From Lewinellaceae bacterium (GTDB lineage Bacteria > Bacteroidota > Bacteroidia > Chitinophagales > Saprospiraceae), in assembly GCA_020636095.1 (NCBI GenBank), contig JACJYN010000015.1, positions 49,832 to 113,831 on the forward strand: DNA of 64,000 nucleotides, given 5' to 3'. The notes beneath the pieces are model-generated. The model was not told where the DNA came from, ran no database searches, and worked only from the letters and a program-made list of their open reading frames with translations. Made by a program: the position numbers and the translations under genes. Positions within the stretch are counted from its first letter, which is position 1, and each line of letters starts with the position of its first letter. Below are positions 40,700 through 49,098 of this stretch, piece by piece.

Positions 40700-43600
40700 A
40701 TGAAAGAAAACGCCCGCTTTTATATCAAACCAGAGTTAGAACGCTTTAACAGCCTGGAGGAGCTTAACAATTACCGTTCCCAACCATATTACAGCCAGGC
40801 TTTTGATAAAAGTGCTGCTGGGCTTGAATTCTCTTCCCTGAGCGCCACTTCTACCCGGGCATTTGTAATTGCCGATCCTGGTTATGGAAAATCAGAACTG
40901 CTTCACCAGATTGTTCTGGCGGTAGAGGAAAAAGGAGGAAAGGCTAAATTCATTGAGCTTCGAAAACTGGAGGGCCCTGCTGAGATATTAAACCACTTTG
41001 AAGAAAGCTGCTCAACTTACTGTTTTGATGCCTTGGACGAAGTCTCGCACAGCCAATATTACGGCATAATCAACCATCTTAAGGAATTCAGCCTTCTACA
41101 TCCGGGCAGTTCTATTTTTATTTCCTGCCGCCGGCATGATGCCATGAATAATTATTCTGCCTTCAACGGGTTTGAAGGCTTTCAGTTTATTCGGATTGCT
41201 CCTTTTTCTTTTGACCGGATCAAGGCTTATGTCGAAGAAGCCGGCGTGCAGGACAACCAACTGGCAGGGGCCCTGTTTGAAAGGGCTATGCCACGCCGGG
41301 AGCGTTCTTCAATTCTGACGGTGCCACGCTATTTGAAAACAGTAATCGGCCTTCTGATCAGTGGCAAGGTAACGGAGGCGGAATTGAAAACATGGAAACG
41401 CATTGACTTCTTTGAACGGTTTATTTATTCCCTATTCGAAGCAGAGGAAGAGAAACGCCAGGAGTGGAAAAGTAATGAGAAAGAAATCATCCGGCGGGTG
41501 CTTGAGAAGATGGCCCTTGTTATGGAAATCCATCAAACCAACGCTATTACCAAAGAAGAGTTCATTACTTTTCTGGATGAGGCTGACTCCAACCTCAACC
41601 TCGTTTTTTTGAATGTTTGCGACATTGACACTTTCCTCGAAAGAATATTACAGCCCCGGAAAGAAAAGGCTGCTGAATTCCTGGAATTCCACAATACGGA
41701 ATTCCAGGAATATCTGGCAGCTAAAGAACTTAACCGCCTGGCGTCCAACCCTCAGATGGTGTATGACTTTGTTGTTCAGCCGGAGTTCGGGCAGATCTAT
41801 CCCAATTGGTATGATGTTTTGCGTTATCTGGTTGAGATCAATCCAAACCACCTGCTGCCGTTGGTTGAGTTTCTTCAGTTAAGGAAAGAAAGTTGGGTTG
41901 AAAATGCGTTTTGGGGGCTGCTGGCTGGCATTGACGCCGAAGAACTGGCACCGGAGGGACGGGCGAAGGTGTTTGAGACCGTTTACAGATACATTCAGAA
42001 TACTCCGGATGCTTATGTATTCCGGTTTTCAGTTGATTTATCAAAGTTCTTTGTTCCTTCGGTTGCCGGGCTGATAAATAAGCCTCCCGGAGAACTGGAA
42101 AAAGAAGATCAGAAACGGAGGTTGTCCAACCAATTGGAGGTCCTCCAGGGGCTCGTTGACAAAATTGACGGAGCAGAAATAGAGGATTGGCGAAGTTTTC
42201 TTTTTGGATTGGTGGAGCAATCAGATGACGCTGACCTGAAAAATCTGGCTGTTTTCAACCTAGCCTATTTTGGCAAAACAGAGGACCTGCAACGCCTGAA
42301 ACCATTATTTGACTCCGGGGAAGAAAATTTCAGAGGGAACTATATTCATGCCTGTAGCCTGACCAGCCCTGATAATGAGCTTTCTCTTGGCATTTTTTTT
42401 GATGGGCTAAGGGATACGGAGAAGCGCCCGGCTATTGATGGCATCAACAGCCTATCTGATCCGGGCTTGCTTAAAAGCCTTGTGAAAAAATTCGTTTCTG
42501 GCCAGGACCTCCTGGCTCAGTACCTGAAAGGTTCCAACGACTATATCTCTGCCAATCCCTACGGATTCATTGATAACATTGAAAAAGCATGGGATGAGGA
42601 GTTTCCAGAGCTTTTACTGAATTTGCTGAAAGTAAGCTGGAGCCGGGATTTTACCCTTTATCACCAAACAGAGAAGTTTGATGATAAAATGATAATCCTG
42701 TTGGGGAAGAAAAGGCCTGAGCTTGTCCCTTCACTTCTGGACATAGATCCTCATTTGTTCAGTTTTGTGCATAACCATATGAATGCCCTCCATCAAATCC
42801 TGACTCCGGAAAACATAGAGGAATTCATTAAAAAGGCAATTAGCATTGAAAAGTCTCCCCAATGGCTCATAGCTGATATATTCTGGAAGCTTTACCAGAA
42901 AGACGCTGAGGAGCAATCCAGGGTGTATATGATTGCCCGTGGCTTTTTTCCGGATTTATTCGACCAATGGGAAAACCCGCCTGATACGGGCCTGCTCCGC
43001 AGAAAACAGGAGGAAAGGGAAAAGGAAAACATCTGCATCCGATTCAATGAACTACTGGAACCCAAACCTGGCCTGATCAACTTGGGGGTATTTAATCATT
43101 TTCTGAAAAATCAGGAAGTCATAGAAGCAAAGGTGCCGGAACGGGACCTGGACAGGCTTCGAAATTGGCTGAAAGAAAGAATTCCCCAAATTGATCCGCT
43201 GCAAACAGAAATAGGTATAACCCGTAAGGATGACCGCAACTCTTCCCTTTCCATGAACATGGATGTCTGGCATTTTTCAGTTTACCTTCGAGCAGCTGAA
43301 GCCATGGGAATCCTAACAGAGATCGACATTCCCCGGAATCACCTTTTGGGTTTTATACCCCTGTTGCCAGACCACTCTCTAGCAGGCTTCGATCCGGAGA
43401 AGATTATTGAACTTATCGGAGAGCTGTCTTTGGAGGATCAGGAATATTTACTACCTACCTTAACTCACAGGTCGGATGATTATCTCCGGTACTCTCCCGG
43501 TGGCTTTGCCTTGGCAGTTCAAAAACTTAGTGCAGAAAAACTGGTTCCCCTTTTAAAGAAGATGGTGGCAGATGAAACCATAAGGCCATTCGAAAGAGTT

Positions 43601-44776
43601 AAGGTTTGTAAAATACTGGCCGATTCCTTTCCGAATAGGAAATATATGAAAGGGGTATTTGAAACGTGCCAATCTGAGGAAGGAGAGTTAGTGAAACTGG
43701 CAGAATTGGCAAACGAGTGCCTGATACGGGTATTCCAGGATCCCAGCGCCATCAATTGGCGCTTTGAAAAGATTAAAAAACTGGAGCATCCCTTCGAGGA
43801 ACCTGAAAGAAGATCCTCAAAACACTTGTTAAGGCCCTATGGCGAATGGGAAAGCGAAATGGACAAACTTCATTTTGCCCGTCCGCTGATTGATATTCAG
43901 GATAATTCCCTGGCACCTGAAATTATGGAATTATTGCGGCATGGTTTGGGATTGCTGAAGAAGGATAAACATTATCAGAAGTACAGCCAATACACCCAAA
44001 GGGTAACCTACGAATATTACGATGCTTTAAAAGAGAAAGAAGGCTTTGGCTTTTTAAGAGAATTGTTTACTTTCCTGGACAGCCGGTGCAAAGACACAAA
44101 ACATTTCTTTAACCAGTTCCGGGCCCAACTTCAGATCAATTTCATCAACATCCATGAAAAATCCCAAAGCATCCATTCAAGTATCAATAAATACAATAAG
44201 ATAAAGTCAAGGTCTTATCTCCCGGTATACGATGCCCGCGATTTGAATTTCATTGTCCTGCAGGTGATTGAAGAAGATATCAGACGGTTCGTCTACAAAG
44301 AGGGTTTTTACAGGGTAATTCAGAAGTATTTCCTCGAAGGTGAGCGGAAAGAAAAAGCGAAATCCAAGCCTCTGGCATCTCTCCAGGAAGACTATATCCA
44401 GAAGACACTGAAGATACAGCTGGAAAACGCCCTCATGCGGAAAGGGATCAGAGACGTTGACATCATCCGGGAGCCTCAGCTTTATGATGATAAGCGGATC
44501 GACCTCTTGATCAAATATGGCTTTGTCCCGCCGGTAGTTGTTGAATTGAAACTTCTGCACAACTCAGAGATAACCAGCTCCAAAGAAAGATCTGCCTATA
44601 AGAAAAAACTGAAGCAATACATGGACTCGCAGAAGGCCGCCTTTGGAATTTACCTGGTCTTCAAAGTTCGGAAAGGAAAACAGGAGAAGCATTTTGAAGC
44701 GCTCAGGCTCGAATATCAGGACATTGAAGGTTTGGCTATTCCTGATTTGATTGATTGTGCGGGTGATTTTGCCTGA
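40700..44776 (+). CDS. Large STAND/NACHT NTPase with C-terminal PD-(D/E)XK-like domain
   Basis: 1,358 residues, no signal peptide. A NACHT-like NTPase is at the N-terminus: Walker A ADPGYGKSE (59-67), Walker B YCFDALDEV (107-115), sensor SIFISCRRHD (138-147), and FHNTEFQEYLAAKEL near 330, the typical end of the NACHT helical part. A long all-helical middle (about 350-1150) resembles HEAT/TPR-like sensor repeats. The last ~110 residues fit a PD-(D/E)XK nuclease fold: Asp1268 in DKRIDLLI, Glu1282 and Lys1284 in VVVELKLL. In known Avs proteins the effector is N-terminal; here it would be C-terminal. Probably an anti-phage NLR-like protein, working with the DUF3883 protein upstream; this is inferred. 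Confidence 0.75.
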   Translation: MKENARFYIKPELERFNSLEELNNYRSQPYYSQAFDKSAAGLEFSSLSATSTRAFVIADPGYGKSELLHQIVLAVEEKGGKAKFIELRKLEGPAEILNHFEESCSTYCFDALDEVSHSQYYGIINHLKEFSLLHPGSSIFISCRRHDAMNNYSAFNGFEGFQFIRIAPFSFDRIKAYVEEAGVQDNQLAGALFERAMPRRERSSILTVPRYLKTVIGLLISGKVTEAELKTWKRIDFFERFIYSLFEAEEEKRQEWKSNEKEIIRRVLEKMALVMEIHQTNAITKEEFITFLDEADSNLNLVFLNVCDIDTFLERILQPRKEKAAEFLEFHNTEFQEYLAAKELNRLASNPQMVYDFVVQPEFGQIYPNWYDVLRYLVEINPNHLLPLVEFLQLRKESWVENAFWGLLAGIDAEELAPEGRAKVFETVYRYIQNTPDAYVFRFSVDLSKFFVPSVAGLINKPPGELEKEDQKRRLSNQLEVLQGLVDKIDGAEIEDWRSFLFGLVEQSDDADLKNLAVFNLAYFGKTEDLQRLKPLFDSGEENFRGNYIHACSLTSPDNELSLGIFFDGLRDTEKRPAIDGINSLSDPGLLKSLVKKFVSGQDLLAQYLKGSNDYISANPYGFIDNIEKAWDEEFPELLLNLLKVSWSRDFTLYHQTEKFDDKMIILLGKKRPELVPSLLDIDPHLFSFVHNHMNALHQILTPENIEEFIKKAISIEKSPQWLIADIFWKLYQKDAEEQSRVYMIARGFFPDLFDQWENPPDTGLLRRKQEEREKENICIRFNELLEPKPGLINLGVFNHFLKNQEVIEAKVPERDLDRLRNWLKERIPQIDPLQTEIGITRKDDRNSSLSMNMDVWHFSVYLRAAEAMGILTEIDIPRNHLLGFIPLLPDHSLAGFDPEKIIELIGELSLEDQEYLLPTLTHRSDDYLRYSPGGFALAVQKLSAEKLVPLLKKMVADETIRPFERVKVCKILADSFPNRKYMKGVFETCQSEEGELVKLAELANECLIRVFQDPSAINWRFEKIKKLEHPFEEPERRSSKHLLRPYGEWESEMDKLHFARPLIDIQDNSLAPEIMELLRHGLGLLKKDKHYQKYSQYTQRVTYEYYDALKEKEGFGFLRELFTFLDSRCKDTKHFFNQFRAQLQINFINIHEKSQSIHSSINKYNKIKSRSYLPVYDARDLNFIVLQVIEEDIRRFVYKEGFYRVIQKYFLEGERKEKAKSKPLASLQEDYIQKTLKIQLENALMRKGIRDVDIIREPQLYDDKRIDLLIKYGFVPPVVVELKLLHNSEITSSKERSAYKKKLKQYMDSQKAAFGIYLVFKVRKGKQEKHFEALRLEYQDIEGLAIPDLIDCAGDFA

Positions 44777-44964
44777 ATATGTAGTGGGTAACAATAGGGC
44801 AAACCTTCATAATATCTCTGAGAAGTTAAAATTGAGTTAGGGTAAAGGCATTTGACAAATACAGTGGCTCAACGGCAGGGGAACTGTTACATGCCATCAG
44901 AAAACACTAGGCCATCGAGGTAGATAACCATGTTAAGGATGTGCTCTTTTTAGAAGATAGTAGC

Positions 44965-45572
44965 CCTACAACCCGGAGACGGTCACGATTGGGGAAGCCA
45001 TACAGGTCAAAGCAGGAGAAAAAATCCCTTTAGATGGGGTATTATTTTCCGAAAAAGCCTCTCTAAATACCGCAGCACTTACAGGTGAAAGCAAACCGCA
45101 AAATGTGTTGAAAGGTGAAAAAGCGATGGCGGGTTCAATTAATCCCGATGGAGTGATTGATTTAAAAGTGGAGAAATTATTCAATGATAGTTCCATTGCT
45201 CGTATTTTGGAATTGTTACAAAACGCTACTTCCCGCAAGTCAAAAACAGAATTACTCATTAGGCGTTTAGCAAAAATCTATACCCCGATTGTGGTTTATT
45301 TGGCAATTGCTATTTGTATCGCACCCTACTTTTTTGTGTCGGATTATCAGTTTTCAGATTGGTTGTACAGAGCATTGATTTTCTTGGTTATTTCCTGTCC
45401 GTGTGCGCTGGTGATTTCTATTCCTTTGGGTTACTTCGGAGGATTGGGTGCAGCTTCCAAGAAAGGCTTGTTATTCAAAGGGGCAACCTATCTCGACCAA
45501 TTGATCAAAGTAAATACGCTGGTTATGGACAAAACAGGAATGGAAATAAAAACAGCATCGGATAAAATATAA
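44965..45572 (+). pseudogene. Middle fragment of a Zn/Cd-type P-type ATPase
   Basis: Frame without proper start reads TVTIGEAIQVKAGEKIPLDG, then AALTGESKPQ (actuator loop), ISCPCALVISIPLGYFGGLG (metal site) and VMDKTG (phosphorylation site), where homology stops and a few unrelated codons end at 45572. The nucleotide-binding part and C-terminus are gone. The 180 bp before it (44785-44965) hold another decayed piece (DKYSGSTAGELLHAIRKH) that I cannot place. It bounds the STAND module on the right. Confidence 0.8.
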
Positions 45573-45573
45573 C

Positions 45574-45581
45574 TATCTTTG
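45574..45581 (+). promoter_or_regulatory. -7 element of the czc operon
   Basis: TATCTTTG fits TAnnTTTG and ends 4 bp before the GTG start at 45586, the same spacing as at the XRE gene 8817, so this mRNA too could be leaderless. No convincing TTG -33 element was found. Confidence 0.45.
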
Positions 45582-45585
45582 CGCC

Positions 45586-46071
45586 GTGCAACTAAAAAAC
45601 AAAATACTAAGCCATTTTCTGTTAGCCATCTACCTGCTGGTAGTATTGCACCATAGCGTCTCGCATTCTCATACTTCCGAGTTTGCTGGGACTCCAGTAC
45701 CCAAACCATTGCACCAGCATGAGAACTTCAAAGAAGTTCACCATGAACATCAATTTCACGTTGGGATATTCCATTTCTTAGGGCATTTGTTTGAAAATAT
45801 TAATCACACACATGACCTTGCTGATGAGCATTTATTAGTTGTTCAAAAGTCTTCTACCAAGAAAGCCGTTGACCATAACAGTTCTATAAGCCCTTATATT
45901 AATGGACAATATTTGTTGGTGTTTGAAGTGAATGCTGAATCCTTACCAGACCCGCCTTACCACTTGTCGCTTGTACAAAAATTAAAACGTCCTGATACTC
46001 CTCTTAGAGCACCCCCTTCTTTAGAGCGTGTTTGGAGGCCAATCTTTGGGCTACAAAGGTCACTTTTTTGA
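45586..46071 (+). CDS. His-rich exported protein heading the czc operon
   Basis: 161 residues, start GTG. A hydrophobic N-terminal helix (SHFLLAIYLLVVLHH) is followed by many His residues (HSVSHSHT, HQHENFKEVHHEHQFH, HTHDLADEH), so it may bind Zn or Cu in the periplasm. The last ~17 codons (from SLERVWRPIF) are read from the MITE-like element 46021-46220, which seems to have replaced the original end after RAPPS. It belongs with czcB, czcC and czcA downstream. Confidence 0.65.
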   Translation: MQLKNKILSHFLLAIYLLVVLHHSVSHSHTSEFAGTPVPKPLHQHENFKEVHHEHQFHVGIFHFLGHLFENINHTHDLADEHLLVVQKSSTKKAVDHNSSISPYINGQYLLVFEVNAESLPDPPYHLSLVQKLKRPDTPLRAPPSLERVWRPIFGLQRSLF

Positions 46072-46220
46072 TGATACCTGCCTGCTCGCCAGCTTGCAGG
46101 CAGGCAGGCGGAGTTACTTTTTCCGAACGTACTATCGGGTATGCCCTTCAAAAAGATGCCTTGTCTCGTCAAAAAATTGACTCTTTTCGCTTCCAAACCC
46201 GGCCTCCAAACACGCTCTTA
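46021..46220. repeat. Short inverted-repeat element (MITE-like), TAAGAGCGTGTT family, copy B
   Basis: Ends TTAGAGCGTGTTTGGAGGCC (46021-46040) and, inverted from 46220, TAAGAGCGTGTTTGGAGGCC: 19 of 20 identical. Inside is a second palindrome CCTGCCTGC/GCAGGCAGG near 46080-46111. No transposase. The terminal 13 bases equal those of copy A at 4073-4239. It reaches into the 3' end of the His-rich gene. Confidence 0.72.
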
Positions 46221-46297
46221 GCCTAATCTTACCAGTTAGGGGCTTTCCTTTGTCCCATTCAATCAATCTTTAATTTTTTAAACGAAAGAATTAGACA

Positions 46298-47830
46298 ATG
46301 AGATATATATATTTCTCTGCCACGTTGTTGGCAGGGCTGCTTGTGTTAATGAGCAGTTGTACCCACGAACATGGGGAAGGTACTCATACTCACGGTGATG
46401 AAACACATGCACCACACGGAGCGGAATTAGAACCACTTTCCTTTACTATTTGGACTGAAAAATCTGAACTATTTGTTGAGTTTCCACCATTAATTATTGG
46501 CAAGGAAAGCCGTTTTGCCGCACACTTTTCGGAGATGGTGAATTTTAAAGCAATCGAGGAAGGTGAAGTAATGGTACGTTTACGAGAGGGGAATAAAAAC
46601 GTCATAGAAAATAGTGTTCCCAATCCCTCATCACCAGGCATTTTTCGCCCAGCTATCACTCCTGAAAAAGGAGGTGTTTATAGCCTGGGCTTTTTCCTTA
46701 AAACAGCTTCGTTTTCTGACACCATCACCATTCCTAATATAACGGTTTACCCAAATGAAGAAGCTGCGGTGGCTGCGAATCCTCCACAACCAGAAGGGGA
46801 TGAGGTTTCCTTTCTTAAAGAGCAAGCCTGGAAAATTGACTTTGCCATCAAACAGGTAAAACGACAGCCTATCCGTGAAGTCATTCATACTTCTGGAGAA
46901 ATTCAACCCGTCAAAGGAGAAGAAAAAATAATTGCTGCTAAAAGTAGCGGTATTGTTTTTTTCAAAAGTAAAAATCTGCAAGAGGGTAGAGATGTTCGGG
47001 CTGGAGAAAACCTGTTCACCATTAGTAGCAAAGGTTTATTGCAATCGAATATGGAAGAAAAATACCAAGTTGCGAAAGCCCGAATTGATAAGGCTAAAGC
47101 GGATTTTGAACGGGCTGAAAAATTACTAAAAGAACAAATTATCGGCCGGAAGGAGTATGAACAGCGTAAGATGGATTATTCCATTGCAGAAGCGGAATTT
47201 CAAACCTTAACGAGTAGTTATCATTCAGGTGGGCAATCGGTAAGCGCAACTATGACAGGCATCGTAAAAAACGTGATGGTAAGCGATGGGCAGTTTGTAG
47301 AAGAAGGTACACCACTAGTTGAACTCACTAACAACCGCCGCTTGCTTTTACAGGCAGAAGTATCCCAAAACTACCTTCCTAAATTGCGAATGGTAAAGTC
47401 TGCGAATTTTAAAACGCCTTATCAAAAAGAAGTACAATCCATTGATGATTATAATGGGAAGCTGGTTTCTTACGGAAAAGTAATTGAGCAAGGAAGTAGT
47501 TTTATTCCAGTTTTGTTTGAACTCGATAATTTACATGGCCTCATTCCTGGTTCTTTTGTCGAGCTGTTTTTGTTGGCCAATCCAATTGAAAAGGAGTTGG
47601 TTGTTCCTAAGTCTGCATTGATGCAAGATTATAGTTTGAATTATGTGTATGTCCAAACAGGGGGAGAAAGTTTTGAAAAACGAGAAGTGAAATTGGGCGT
47701 GGATGATGGCGTTAATGTCCAAATTCTTTCAGGCATTGCCGAAGGAGAATGGGTAGTAACCGAAGGTGCTTATCAAATCAAAATGGCATCTATGTCTTCC
47801 ACCATTCCTGCACACGGACATGAACATTAA
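46298..47830 (+). CDS. czcB: CzcB/CusB-type periplasmic adaptor
   Basis: 510 residues. Lipoprotein signal (LLVLMSSC, Cys at ~21) and an adjacent His cluster HEHGEGTHTHGDETH that may pick up metal. Then a beta domain, lipoyl halves (IIAAKSSGIV; SATMTGIVKNVMVSDGQFV), a coiled-coil hairpin (KARIDKAKADFERAEKLLKE) and membrane-proximal barrels to the His end HGHEH. It joins the CzcA pump to CzcC. Second gene of an operon with 23 bp to czcC. Confidence 0.87.
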   Translation: MRYIYFSATLLAGLLVLMSSCTHEHGEGTHTHGDETHAPHGAELEPLSFTIWTEKSELFVEFPPLIIGKESRFAAHFSEMVNFKAIEEGEVMVRLREGNKNVIENSVPNPSSPGIFRPAITPEKGGVYSLGFFLKTASFSDTITIPNITVYPNEEAAVAANPPQPEGDEVSFLKEQAWKIDFAIKQVKRQPIREVIHTSGEIQPVKGEEKIIAAKSSGIVFFKSKNLQEGRDVRAGENLFTISSKGLLQSNMEEKYQVAKARIDKAKADFERAEKLLKEQIIGRKEYEQRKMDYSIAEAEFQTLTSSYHSGGQSVSATMTGIVKNVMVSDGQFVEEGTPLVELTNNRRLLLQAEVSQNYLPKLRMVKSANFKTPYQKEVQSIDDYNGKLVSYGKVIEQGSSFIPVLFELDNLHGLIPGSFVELFLLANPIEKELVVPKSALMQDYSLNYVYVQTGGESFEKREVKLGVDDGVNVQILSGIAEGEWVVTEGAYQIKMASMSSTIPAHGHEH

Positions 47831-47853
47831 TAACAAACTTTAATCTTTCAAAA

Positions 47854-49065
47854 ATGACTAAACGACAATTTAAAATAGAAATATTGTTGTTACTGGGATT
47901 GGTTTGTGCAGTAGCGACATCGGGTATCGGTCAAAATAAATCCATTGATTTAGAAGAAGCCTTAATCATAGCTCGTAAAAATTATGCTGGCTTGGAACGG
48001 GATAGGTTAGCCGTTGGCCAGCAAAACAAATTGGCAGAAGCAGGGCTTCCGCCTCAACCTGCACAATTATATCTTTCAGGAGAAGAGTTTGATGTCAATG
48101 GCCAATCTGGAATACATTCTATCAATGTCCAGCAAAACTTCTATCTGCCTAAAGCTGCCAAAGCACAACATTCATTTTACAAGCAAGGTGCAGCATTGGC
48201 AGAAAAACAATTGGCTTTGACTGGCCATGAGTTAAACCGGCAAGTCGAACAGGCTTACTATCAATTATTATATGCCAAACAAGAGCAGGAGCTGGTTGCT
48301 GAAAATGTAGCATTGTACAATAGTTTCTTATCGGTGACTACCGCCCAACTAGAAACTGGTGAAACAGGAAGGATTCCACAACTCGCAGCCCGTTCTCGTT
48401 TAGGCCAAGCTCAGTTGGAACAGGAACATGCCCTTGAAAAGTATCAAATTGCATTGTCTTTGTTTAACCAATGGTTGCAGTCCGATACGGTGTATGATGT
48501 AGCGGGAGAACTTCTTTTTGGTTCTGATTTTTCGTCAGATACTACACTGCAAAATAACCCACACCTTCAAGTTATTGAGGCACAACGACAATTGGCAAGT
48601 GCCAATGTAGAAACTGAAAAGGCTCAATTACTTCCACAAATAAATTCAGGTTTTAAACTGCAAACTGCTTCGGGTAATTTCCCATTATTTGGTTATCAAC
48701 TTGGTGTAAATGTCCCTCTTTTTAAGAAGGCATATCGGGGACGTATCGAAGCAGCAGAGGTTGGTGTAAAAGTGCAGGAAGCGGGCTTGAAGACGAAGAA
48801 ACAAGAGTTGGAGCGAACCATTAGTGAACTGCGGTATCGCATCGAGCATCAACAACACATTTTAGAATATCTCCAACAGGATTTGACTCCAATAGTCATT
48901 GAACAAAGTGAAGTTAATCAAAGTGCATACGGAGAAGGCGAAATCAGTTATCTGGAATATCTGGATGGCTTGGAGCAGGTGGTAAAAGTGAAACAACAAT
49001 ATTTAACAGCCTTGTACAAATTCAATGCTTTACGGGTAGAAATGGATTATTGGTTAGGTAAATAA
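47854..49065 (+). CDS. czcC: TolC/CzcC-family outer-membrane efflux protein
   Basis: 403 residues, signal peptide to about residue 28 (ATSGIGQ), then the two helical-hairpin repeats of OEP proteins (SIDLEEALIIARKNYAGLER; ERTISELRYRIEHQQHILEY). It is the outer-membrane channel of the czc pump. Unlike the cusA locus, where the TolC part is fused to the pump, here it is a separate gene. Confidence 0.87.
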   Translation: MTKRQFKIEILLLLGLVCAVATSGIGQNKSIDLEEALIIARKNYAGLERDRLAVGQQNKLAEAGLPPQPAQLYLSGEEFDVNGQSGIHSINVQQNFYLPKAAKAQHSFYKQGAALAEKQLALTGHELNRQVEQAYYQLLYAKQEQELVAENVALYNSFLSVTTAQLETGETGRIPQLAARSRLGQAQLEQEHALEKYQIALSLFNQWLQSDTVYDVAGELLFGSDFSSDTTLQNNPHLQVIEAQRQLASANVETEKAQLLPQINSGFKLQTASGNFPLFGYQLGVNVPLFKKAYRGRIEAAEVGVKVQEAGLKTKKQELERTISELRYRIEHQQHILEYLQQDLTPIVIEQSEVNQSAYGEGEISYLEYLDGLEQVVKVKQQYLTALYKFNALRVEMDYWLGK

Positions 49066-49098
49066 CCAATTAGAATTTGTATTCAAAAATAAAATAAA

